64,000 nucleotides of DNA from the NCBI RefSeq assembly GCF_008386585.1, contig NZ_VUOB01000038.1, forward strand, positions 152,611-216,610, written 5' to 3'. Of the stretch, positions 42,170 to 50,331 are shown in pieces. The notes below the pieces were generated by a model. It did no database searches, had not been told where the DNA came from, and saw only the letters and a program-made list of their open reading frames with translations. This DNA comes from Solihabitans fulvus (lineage in GTDB: Bacteria > Actinomycetota > Actinomycetes > Mycobacteriales > Pseudonocardiaceae). The first letter of the stretch is position 1. Each line of letters opens with the position of its first letter. The position numbers were made by a program, and so were the translations under genes.

Positions 42170-42262
42170 GTGGACGCGCAGGAGAGCAGGACGACGGAGT
42201 TCCTGTTGCTGCGCTGGGAAGCCAGTCAAGAACTGGCTGTCTATCAAGAGGAGAACCGATGA
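42170..42262 (+). CDS. Possible short upstream ORF coupled to the CMD gene
   Basis: A 30-codon frame from GTG 42170 (VDAQESRTTEFLLLRW) ends in a TGA that overlaps the CMD start as ATGA. The GTG lies at the predicted transcription start, so it could be translated leaderless and feed ribosomes to the next gene. It is too short to judge from composition and may be chance, because the CMD gene already has its own strong ribosome site. Confidence 0.25.
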   Translation: MDAQESRTTEFLLLRWEASQELAVYQEENR

Positions 42263-42726
42263 GCCGCCTGAACGTGATGGCAGTCGAGCCCAAGGCCTAC
42301 GAGGCCATGTTCGGGCTCGAGCGATACCTGGCCAGCAGCCCGCTGCCCAAGCCGATCCTCGAACTGGTGAAGCTGCGCGCCAGCCAGCTCAACGGGTGCG
42401 CGTTCTGCGTCGACATGCACGCGCACGACGCCAAGGCCGCTGGGGAGACCGACGAGCGGCTGTTCTCGGTGGTCGTCTGGCGGGAGGCCCCGTGGTTCAA
42501 CGCGCAGGAGCGCGCCGCGCTCGCGCTGACCGAGGAGGCCACCCGGCTCGGCGAGCACGGCGTGTCCGACGAGGTGTGGGAGGACGCGGCCGCGCAGTTC
42601 GACGAGCACGCCCTCGCCGCGCTGGTCATGGCGATCGCCGTGATCAACGCGTGGAACCGGTTCGGCGTGATACTGCGCAATGAGCCCGGTTCGCTGCGCA
42701 AGAAGGCGGCTCCTGCGCACCAGTGA
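42259..42726 (+). CDS. Carboxymuconolactone decarboxylase (AhpD-like) family protein
   Basis: The 155-residue all-helical protein has the redox CxxC and histidine of the AhpD-like subgroup: Cys47, Cys50 and His54 in GCAFCVDMHAHD. EERLF-type DERLFSVVVWREAPWF and LVMAIAVINAWNRFGV are also conserved. Such proteins act as alkylhydroperoxidases. AGAGGAGAACCG precedes ATG 42259. It is preceded by an ECF41-like promoter and lies alone before the FAD monooxygenase gene, which is convergent to it. Confidence 0.93.
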   Translation: MSRLNVMAVEPKAYEAMFGLERYLASSPLPKPILELVKLRASQLNGCAFCVDMHAHDAKAAGETDERLFSVVVWREAPWFNAQERAALALTEEATRLGEHGVSDEVWEDAAAQFDEHALAALVMAIAVINAWNRFGVILRNEPGSLRKKAAPAHQ

Positions 42727-42767
42727 CCACCGAGCGCCCGCACTGAAGTCGTTGCTGGGCAACGGTT

Positions 42768-44402
<1,635 letters not shown>

Positions 44403-44412
44403 CGGCTCTGAC

Positions 44413-44462
44413 GAACACTGTTCTACTCTCACGAACAAAGTTCTACGTGTGGAACATTGTTC
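44413..44462. promoter_or_regulatory. Triple TetR operator
   Basis: Three palindromes of the form GAAC-N3-GTTC lie in the divergent gap: GAACACTGTTC (44413-44423), GAACAAAGTTC (44433-44443) and GAACATTGTTC (44452-44462). Their centres are 20 and 19 bases apart, two turns of the helix, so dimers would bind on the same face. They are probable sites of the divergent TetR repressor. Confidence 0.75.
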
Positions 44463-44484
44463 GTGTCAAGGTAGGCTCTGCCGC

Positions 44485-45204
44485 ATGTCAGTCGATCCGA
44501 CACAACGCCGCGCCGTCCGGCACGCTCAGCCGGCCGCCGTTCCGGCGCGGCAGGCGCGCCGGAAGCCGCCGATCACTGTCGACAGGATCACCGACGCGGC
44601 GCTCGAGATCGTCGCCACCGAGGGCTACGACGCCCTGACGATGCGCAGTGTCGCCGGCGCGCTCGGCACGGGGCCCGCCTCGCTCTACGCCCACGTGGTC
44701 AACAAGGCCGACCTCGACGAGCTGCTCATCGGGCGGCTGTGCGCGGGGCTCGTGCTGCCCGAGCCCGACCCGGCGGCCTGGCGGGAGCAGATCCTCGGCG
44801 TGTGCGCCCAGATCCGCGACCAGTACCTGAGGTACCCCGGCATCTCCCGCGCCGCGCTCGCCATGGGGCCGACCGATCTCGAGATCGTGCGCGTCAGCGA
44901 GGGAATGCTGGCGATCCTGCTCGCCGGCGGCGTCGCCCCGCAGGCCGCCGCCTGGGCCATCGACGCCCTCCTGCTGTACGTGGCCGCCTACTGCCTCGAG
45001 GCGTCGATCGTGCGCCAGCGATCGGCGCAGGAGGACGCCGTCGTGGTGCACGACCGCGAGGAGGTGCTCCGCCGGTTCGCCGCCCTGCCCGCCGCGACCT
45101 TCCCGCACACCACCCGGCACGCCGCCGAGCTGACCGCGGGCGAGGGGCACGACCGGTTCGACTTCACCCTCGCCCTGATGGTCGACGGCCTCGTACACCG
45201 CTAG
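44485..45204 (+). CDS. TetR/AcrR-family transcriptional regulator
   Basis: The 239-residue product has a helix-turn-helix at about residues 33-80 (ITDAALEIVATEGYDALTMR, then ALGTGPASLYAHVVNKADLD). A C-terminal helical ligand domain follows. It diverges from the FAD monooxygenase gene with three GAAC-N3-GTTC operators between them, so it probably represses both. Inducer unknown; a substrate of the monooxygenase is the natural guess. Confidence 0.92.
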   Translation: MSVDPTQRRAVRHAQPAAVPARQARRKPPITVDRITDAALEIVATEGYDALTMRSVAGALGTGPASLYAHVVNKADLDELLIGRLCAGLVLPEPDPAAWREQILGVCAQIRDQYLRYPGISRAALAMGPTDLEIVRVSEGMLAILLAGGVAPQAAAWAIDALLLYVAAYCLEASIVRQRSAQEDAVVVHDREEVLRRFAALPAATFPHTTRHAAELTAGEGHDRFDFTLALMVDGLVHR

Positions 45205-45257
45205 GCCGACGCCGTCGGACGGGTTTCGGGTCTCACCTTGCCACGTCTGCGTGTTTG

Positions 45258-45275
45258 TTCTATAACTTCTATAAC
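45258..45275. promoter_or_regulatory. Tandem operator of the GntR/DUF1648 operon
   Basis: TTCTATAAC occurs twice without a gap (45258-45266 and 45267-45275), 23 bases before the GntR start. The surrounding GTTCTATAACTTCTATAAC also has a GTT...AAC dyad, as in YtrA-type sites. It is AT-rich against a GC-rich background. Confidence 0.55.
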
Positions 45276-45297
45276 AGAGCAACGCGGGAGTGCGGAC

Positions 45298-45699
45298 GTG
45301 ATCCTCAGTGTCGACCTGACCAGCGAGGTCCCGATCTACCAACAGATCAGGGACCGGGTCGTCGAAGCGATCGCGGCGCGCGCGCTGGTCGAGGGCAGCC
45401 CGCTGCCCTCGACCAGGCAGCTGGCCGCCGACTTCGGCATCAACTTCCACACCGTCAACAAGGGCTACGACCTGCTCAGGCAGCAGGGGCTGTTGCGGCT
45501 CAACCGCAAGAGCGGCGCCGTCGTGCAACGCGATCCCGACTCCGGTCCGCCGGAGGCGGGCTTCGCCGAGGAATGGCAGGGTCGGCTGACGACGCTGCTC
45601 GCCGAGGCGGTCGCGCACGGCGTCGACGACGCCGTGGTGCTCGGCATGTGTCAATTGGTGCTCTCGTCGTTCGGCGGCGGGGAAGGGGAGTCGGCGTGA
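45298..45699 (+). CDS. GntR-family regulator, YtrA type
   Basis: The 133-residue product has a single winged helix (EVPIYQQIRDRVVEAIAARA and LPSTRQLAADFGINFHTVNK) and only a short C-terminal helix. This is the YtrA form, which usually controls a downstream ABC transporter or membrane gene. Its stop overlaps the start of the DUF1648 membrane gene (GTGA), so the two are coupled. GGGAG precedes GTG 45298; the open frame to 45238 would include the operator. Confidence 0.88.
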   Translation: MILSVDLTSEVPIYQQIRDRVVEAIAARALVEGSPLPSTRQLAADFGINFHTVNKGYDLLRQQGLLRLNRKSGAVVQRDPDSGPPEAGFAEEWQGRLTTLLAEAVAHGVDDAVVLGMCQLVLSSFGGGEGESA

Positions 45700-46784
45700 A
45701 CGCCCTGACGGCCATCCAACTGGCCCTCGTCCTGGCCATCGGCAGCCTGCTCTGGCTGATGCCGGCGCTGATCCGCCCAACGCTCCAGTTCGGCGTGCGG
45801 ATCCCGCCGCAGCGGGTGGACGCCCCGGTGATCGCGCGGCAGCTCGTCACCTACCGGCGATGGGTGCTCGGCGCCACCGTCCTCGCCGTCGTGGTCGGCG
45901 TGCTGGTCGCGGCGGTCAGCGACCAGCCGGTCGCCGCGTCCGTCGGGATACCCGTGCTGCTCGTCGGGGGCGCGGTCGGCTACGTCAGGGCGCGGCGGGC
46001 GATCCAGGCGGTCAAGGCGCGCGAGGACTGGTATCGGGGGCTGCGGCAGGGCGTCGCGGTCGACACCTCGCTGCGCACCGACCCCGTGCGGTTCCCGTGG
46101 TCGTGGGCCGTGCCGGGGTTGTTGATCCTGGTCGGCACGGCGGTCTACGGCGTGCTGCGCTACCCGCACCTGCCGGACACCCTGGCGCTGCACTACAACG
46201 CGGCAGGCGTCGCGGACCGGACGGCGGCCAGATCGGTCGCCACCGCGTTCGGCCCGGTGTTCACGCAGGCCGGCCTCACCGTGCTCATCGTCGGGCTGAT
46301 GTGGCTGTCCCTGCGCGCCAGGGCCGACCTGGACGCCGCCGCGCCGGTCGCCTCCGCGCGTCGGCACCGCGAGTTCGCGCCCCGGCTCGCCCGCGCCATG
46401 CTCGTGCTGGTCGCCTGCCTCAACCTGTCGATGCTCGTCCTCGCGGTGCAGGTGTGGCACGGCAGCGCGCACATCAACAGCGCGCTGCTGCTGGTGCCGG
46501 TGGTGTTCGGCGTCGCGGGGCTGGTGGCCGTCGCGATCCGCGCCGGGCGGGCCGCGCGCACGCCGCCCGGCGGCGAGGAGGCCGAGGACACCGGCACGGT
46601 GCAGCGCGACGACGACCGGTACTGGCGCGGCGGCGGGCTGGTCTACGTCAACCCGGACGACCCGGCCCTGATGCTGCCCAAGCGGTTCGGCATCGGCTGG
46701 ACGCTCAACTTCGGCAATCCCAAGCTGTTGCTGGTGCTGCTCGGCGTCGTCGCCGTCGTGCTCGTGGTCAAGGTGGTCGCCTGA
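45696..46784 (+). CDS. DUF1648/DUF5808 membrane protein
   Basis: The 362-residue protein has about eight membrane segments. It has the DUF1648 motif HLPDTLALHYNAAGVADRTA near residue 160 and a C-terminal DUF5808-like block (YWRGGGLVYVNPDDPALMLP, then KRFGIGWTLNFGNP). DUF1648 proteins include SdpI-like immunity proteins and many of unknown role. It is coupled to the YtrA-like regulator, a pairing common in actinobacteria and Firmicutes. GTG 45696 is used. Function unproven. Confidence 0.88.
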   Translation: MNALTAIQLALVLAIGSLLWLMPALIRPTLQFGVRIPPQRVDAPVIARQLVTYRRWVLGATVLAVVVGVLVAAVSDQPVAASVGIPVLLVGGAVGYVRARRAIQAVKAREDWYRGLRQGVAVDTSLRTDPVRFPWSWAVPGLLILVGTAVYGVLRYPHLPDTLALHYNAAGVADRTAARSVATAFGPVFTQAGLTVLIVGLMWLSLRARADLDAAAPVASARRHREFAPRLARAMLVLVACLNLSMLVLAVQVWHGSAHINSALLLVPVVFGVAGLVAVAIRAGRAARTPPGGEEAEDTGTVQRDDDRYWRGGGLVYVNPDDPALMLPKRFGIGWTLNFGNPKLLLVLLGVVAVVLVVKVVA

Positions 46785-46795
46785 CGCTGCACCGA

Positions 46796-46833
46796 CCCCG
46801 TGGCCGGCGCCTCGACGAGGCCCGGCCACGGGG
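46796..46833. terminator. Bidirectional hairpin between convergent genes
   Basis: CCCCGTGGCCGG (46796-46807) pairs perfectly with CCGGCCACGGGG (46822-46833). The inner GCCTCG and CGAGGC extend the stem. There is no T run. It lies between the stops of the DUF1648 gene and the chitinase gene and can serve both. Confidence 0.7.
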
Positions 46834-46842
46834 ACTTCTCGG

Positions 46843-48204
46843 TCAGCCGGTGTAGGCGCCGAACAGGGTGGTGAACTCGTAGGGGGACTGGGAAATGCTG
46901 CTGCACGTCGGCGAGACGCCGCCGCCGGGGCAGGAGCCGTTGTCCCGGCCGACCGACCAGAACCGGATCTGCGCGATGTGGTTGCTCTGCGCGAAACCCA
47001 ACAGCTTCCTGGCCGCCGCCTGGTCGGTGATCGGGCCGGTGTCGTTGCGCCCGATCATCGGCGTGATCGCCAGCGCGGCGCGCTGTTCCGCGTCGCTGCG
47101 GCCCGGCCACACCGTCTGCATCTGCCCGAGCGTCGCGTTGGCCGCCGACACCATCGCGTCGCCCCAGTCGCCGCTGCCGCCGAAGTCCATCAGCATCGGG
47201 TTGACCACGACGTTGAGCCCCTGCGCCGCGGCGTCCTGGAGGATCTGCACCGAGAACGGGTCGAGCCCGTAGTCCTGGCCCTGGATCCGCAGGGTGTAGC
47301 TGACCGAGGTGCCCCTGGTCTGCTGGAGCCGCAGCAGCGCCTGGTTCACCATGGCGACCGGGATGCTCGCCTCGACGTCCACGTCGATGCTGTTGCTGCC
47401 GACCGTGTCCAGCGCCTTCGTGTACGCCGCGTAGAGCGCGTCGGCCGTGCCGCAGGTGTCCTCGAGGTACGGGCCTGCCGCGCCGCCGGTCGCCACGACC
47501 ACGCTGCCGCCGACCCCCTTGAGCGCGTTGACCTCGCCGACGATCCTGCTGTCGGCGATGGGGATCGTGCCGCCCCACGACGGCGTGCAGCCGGTGCTGT
47601 CGGCGAGGGCGAAGGCGAGCGTGAAGGTCTTCTGCCCGGTCGCGTTGGCGACGTCGACCAGTGCCGGCCTGTCCATCGTGATGTCGATGTAGGGCGCGGT
47701 TCTCGAGTGGTTCGGCGGTGGCGGCGGGCCGGTCGTCGTCGTGGTGGTGGTCGTTGTCGTGGTGGTGGTGGTTGTGGTGGTCGTCGTCGGCGGCGGGGTG
47801 CCGCCGCCGCAGGGCTGGCCGTTGAGGCGGCAGTTGGTCGGGTCGGCGGTGCCGCTGACCAGGAAGCCGAAGCTGGTGGACGCGCCGGCCGCGACGGAGC
47901 CGTTGTACTCGCGGTTGTTGAACGTGTAGTGGCCGCCGCTGCTGGCCAGCGTCGCGTCCCAGTAGGTGCCGACCGAGCTGCCGGACGGCAGGTCGAACTC
48001 CAGCTTCCAACCGGTCAGCGCGGCGCTGCCGGCGGCGATCGCGTACTTGCCCTGGTAGCCGGTGCTCCAGGTGGAGTCGCGGCTGAACGCGGCGGACGGG
48101 CCGGCCGCGGCGCCGGCGAGGTGGTTCGCGGCGAGCAGGCCGGTGACGGGCAGCAGCAGGACTCCCGCGATCAGCGCGACGGCCCTGGTTGGCACGAGTC
48201 TCAT
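46843..48204 (-). CDS. Secreted chitinase, CBM2-Thr linker-GH18
   Basis: The 453-residue product has a signal peptide (about 1-33) and a CBM2 cellulose/chitin-binding module (about 35-125, with STGYQGKYAI and WDATLASSGGHYTFNN). A linker of about 19 threonines follows, then a GH18 domain. The catalytic DxDxE is D274, D276, E278 in SIDVDVEAS. It should cut chitin outside the cell. The Thr linker DNA is a trinucleotide repeat (ACC/ACG/ACA). The gene starts 13 bases after the stop of the 3D-domain protein, so the two form an operon with DasR-type sites upstream. Confidence 0.9.
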   Translation of the reverse strand: MRLVPTRAVALIAGVLLLPVTGLLAANHLAGAAAGPSAAFSRDSTWSTGYQGKYAIAAGSAALTGWKLEFDLPSGSSVGTYWDATLASSGGHYTFNNREYNGSVAAGASTSFGFLVSGTADPTNCRLNGQPCGGGTPPPTTTTTTTTTTTTTTTTTTTGPPPPPNHSRTAPYIDITMDRPALVDVANATGQKTFTLAFALADSTGCTPSWGGTIPIADSRIVGEVNALKGVGGSVVVATGGAAGPYLEDTCGTADALYAAYTKALDTVGSNSIDVDVEASIPVAMVNQALLRLQQTRGTSVSYTLRIQGQDYGLDPFSVQILQDAAAQGLNVVVNPMLMDFGGSGDWGDAMVSAANATLGQMQTVWPGRSDAEQRAALAITPMIGRNDTGPITDQAAARKLLGFAQSNHIAQIRFWSVGRDNGSCPGGGVSPTCSSISQSPYEFTTLFGAYTG

Positions 48205-48217
48205 GGGATTCTCCCGC

Positions 48218-48982
48218 TCACTCGACGACGAGCACGCGTTGTTGGACGCCCCAGTTGTCGGCCTGGCCGCCGGGCAGCCACACGTCGACGATGGAGTCCT
48301 TGATCCAGCTGCCGATGTCGGCCGCGTAGCAGTGGCCGTACCCGGGGACGTAGAACCTGGTGCCCCAGGGGATGTTGCGGGCGTCCACTGCGCAGAAGCC
48401 GGGGCCCGCGTTGTAGCCGAGCGCGGTGCGACCCGTGTCGTTGTAGGAGGTGACCTTGTAGGTGAACCTGGTGCCGGCCGGGATCGCCCACGCGGCGAGC
48501 CGGTTGCCGCCCGCCAGCCGGTAGGAGGTGGAGACCTGGCCGGTGCCGGCCTCCGACCCGGACGAGTCGGCCATCGCGTAGAGCTGGTAGTTGGCGTTCT
48601 GGCAGGGAGAAGCGTCCCTGACCTGGAAGCTCGGCTGGCCCCAGTCGTCGATCCACTGGAGCGCCTGGCCGTTGCGGAACGCGCGGTAGGCCACCGCGCC
48701 CGGGACGCGGCTGAAGGTGAAGGTCACCGAGCCGTCGGCGTTCAGGCCGCCGGACACGCCGCCGGGCGCGGGCAGTCGGTTGGCGACGCTGACGGCGGAG
48801 ATCTCGGGGGACGGTCCGGTGCCGGGGGAGAGCGGTCGGTCCGGGATCGTGCCGGTGTAGAAGTGCTGGCAGGCGGGCAGGGTGGCGGCCTGCGCGGTCA
48901 GCGGCGCGGCGAGCGTCGTCGCGGACGCGAGGGCGAGGACGGCGGCGGCGAAGACGGGTCGAAGGGTGCGGATTGAGGCCAT
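48218..48982 (-). CDS. Secreted 3D-domain protein
   Basis: The 254-residue product has a signal peptide ending near LTAQAATLPA. A fibronectin-like segment lies at about residues 60-125. The C-terminal 3D (Asp-Asp-Asp) domain shows TSYNDTG, IPWGTRFYVPGYGHCYAADI and GSWIKDSIVDVWLP. The 3D domain is related to the double-psi barrels of MltA and RlpA lytic transglycosylases, so a wall-modifying role is possible. ATG 48982 has GAGGTG upstream. It is first in an operon with the chitinase. Confidence 0.83.
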   Translation of the reverse strand: MASIRTLRPVFAAAVLALASATTLAAPLTAQAATLPACQHFYTGTIPDRPLSPGTGPSPEISAVSVANRLPAPGGVSGGLNADGSVTFTFSRVPGAVAYRAFRNGQALQWIDDWGQPSFQVRDASPCQNANYQLYAMADSSGSEAGTGQVSTSYRLAGGNRLAAWAIPAGTRFTYKVTSYNDTGRTALGYNAGPGFCAVDARNIPWGTRFYVPGYGHCYAADIGSWIKDSIVDVWLPGGQADNWGVQQRVLVVE

Positions 48983-49113
48983 GGGCGTCACCTCGGCTGG
49001 TGCAGGGGAGGTGGTGCGGAGGCACAGGCGCGTCGCACCTCCGCACCACGTTGGGGCGGCCCTGGCAGCGTCGTGCGCGGGTGACCACTGTCAGCACCGT
49101 CCCCGTGACGGTA

Positions 49114-49167
49114 TGTGGCCTAGACCACTTAGTCAATAGGTCTAGACCTTTGGTCCACGGTGGACCA
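49114..49167. promoter_or_regulatory. Two DasR-type (dre) sites and a GTCCAC palindrome
   Basis: TGTGGCCTAGACCACT (49114-49129) matches the DasR consensus AGTGGTCTAGACCACT at 14 of 16 positions. A perfect core GGTCTAGACC lies at 49139-49148. Next to it TGGTCCAC-G-GTGGACCA (49151-49167) is a perfect palindrome. DasR represses chitin and N-acetylglucosamine genes in Streptomyces until amino-sugar phosphates accumulate. The sites lie about 130-170 bases upstream of the 3D-protein/chitinase operon and 40-95 bases before the plus-strand gene at 49207. Confidence 0.75.
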
Positions 49168-49206
49168 CCCGGGCGACGCGGGACCCGGACCAGCGACACT
49201 GGTGCC

Positions 49207-50244
49207 GTGGACACCACCCCCTGGTCCCCCGGCACCGCCACCGGCATCGGCTCGCTACCCGGCACCGACCCCTTCGAGGCCGCCCGCATCGTGGTCGGCG
49301 AACTCCCCGACCTGCCGCACCTGCCCGAGCTGCCGGCCAGGGGCGTCGGGGCCGACATCATCGGCCGCACCGCGGGCCTGCTGGTGGACCTCGCCGTCGA
49401 GGTGGTGCCGTCCGGCTACCGGGTGACCGCGCGGCCTGGCCGGGAGCACCGGCGGGCCGTCGACCTGCTGCGCCGCGACCTCGACGCGATCGAGGAGGCC
49501 GTCGAGCGGGCCGGCGCGCGGCCCGAGCTGCTCAAGCTCCAGGTCGCGGGCCCGTGGACGCTGACCGCCGGCATCGAGCTGGTGCGCGGCCACCGGGTGC
49601 TGACCGACCAGGGCGCGCTGCGCGAGTTCGCCGACTCGCTGGCCGAGGGCCTCGCCGCGCACGTGGCCGAGGTGGCCAGGCGCACCGGGGCGCGCGTCCT
49701 GGTGCAGCTGGACGAACCGACGCTGCCCGCCGTGCTCGGCGGCAGGCTGCCGACCCCGTCCGGGCTGGGCAGGGTGCCGGCTGTGGCCGATCCGGAGGCG
49801 CGCGGCGTCCTCGCCACCGTCGTCGAGGCGGCCGAGCGGGCCAGCGGCCAGCCCGTGATCGTGCACTGCTGCGCGCCCCGGCCGCCGCTGACGCTGCTGC
49901 GGGAGGCCGGCGCGCGGGCGATCGCCCTCGACCTGACCCTGCTCGGCGACGCGCCAGCCGCCGTCTGGGACCAGTTCGGCGAGGCGTGGGAGGCCGACAC
50001 CACGCTGCTGCTCGGCCTGGTGCCGAGCACCGATCCCGGCACCAAGTTCGACCTGCGCGCGGCCGCCACCCCCGCGCTCGCGCTCGCCGACCGGCTCGGC
50101 TTCCCGAGGTCTGTGCTGGCCGAGCGCGCGGTGCCGACGCCGACCTGCGGCCTCGCCGGGGCGAGCGACGCGTGGGTGCGCAGGGCGATGTCGCTGACCC
50201 GCGACCTCGGCAGGGCGTTCGTGGAGGCCCCGGAAGGTTGGTGA
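49207..50244 (+). CDS. MetE-like/URO-D-fold protein (Rv3015c-like)
   Basis: The 345-residue product resembles the catalytic half of cobalamin-independent methionine synthase. GIGSLPGTDPFEAARIV opens it, QVAGPWTLTAGIEL and QLDEPTLPAVLGG follow, and the zinc-site candidates are His220 with Cys221/Cys222 and Cys314 in PTPTCGLAGAS. It is too short for full MetE and its substrate is unknown. In M. tuberculosis Rv3015c sits next to ligA. Here ligA is about 10 kb away. GTG 49207 lies 40 bases after the palindrome cluster. Confidence 0.82.
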   Translation: MDTTPWSPGTATGIGSLPGTDPFEAARIVVGELPDLPHLPELPARGVGADIIGRTAGLLVDLAVEVVPSGYRVTARPGREHRRAVDLLRRDLDAIEEAVERAGARPELLKLQVAGPWTLTAGIELVRGHRVLTDQGALREFADSLAEGLAAHVAEVARRTGARVLVQLDEPTLPAVLGGRLPTPSGLGRVPAVADPEARGVLATVVEAAERASGQPVIVHCCAPRPPLTLLREAGARAIALDLTLLGDAPAAVWDQFGEAWEADTTLLLGLVPSTDPGTKFDLRAAATPALALADRLGFPRSVLAERAVPTPTCGLAGASDAWVRRAMSLTRDLGRAFVEAPEGW

Positions 50245-50245
50245 T

Positions 50246-50277
50246 TGACCGGTTGGTCACCTTCCCCAATAATTGGG
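50246..50277. promoter_or_regulatory. Palindromes upstream of the GH9 gene
   Basis: TGACC-GGTT-GGTCA (50246-50259) and the perfect CCCAAT-A-ATTGGG (50265-50277) lie 55-86 bases before the GH9 start, in an AT-richer stretch. They do not match the CebR consensus, so the regulator is unknown. Confidence 0.45.
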
Positions 50278-50331
50278 CAACTTTCTTAACCAAATGGGCT
50301 CCCGCCGCCGGCCCCGGGGAACGGAGGGTCC

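Noticed and set aside
47720..47790. The GGT/CGT trinucleotide run as a CRISPR or satellite element
   Set aside because: It encodes the in-frame threonine linker of the chitinase, a normal linker for CBM-bearing secreted enzymes.
48218..49370. A 389-residue minus-strand frame over the 3D-domain gene
   Set aside because: It is a different frame from the 3D-domain protein, has no signal peptide and is Arg/Pro-rich; the 254-residue frame has clear domain and start evidence.
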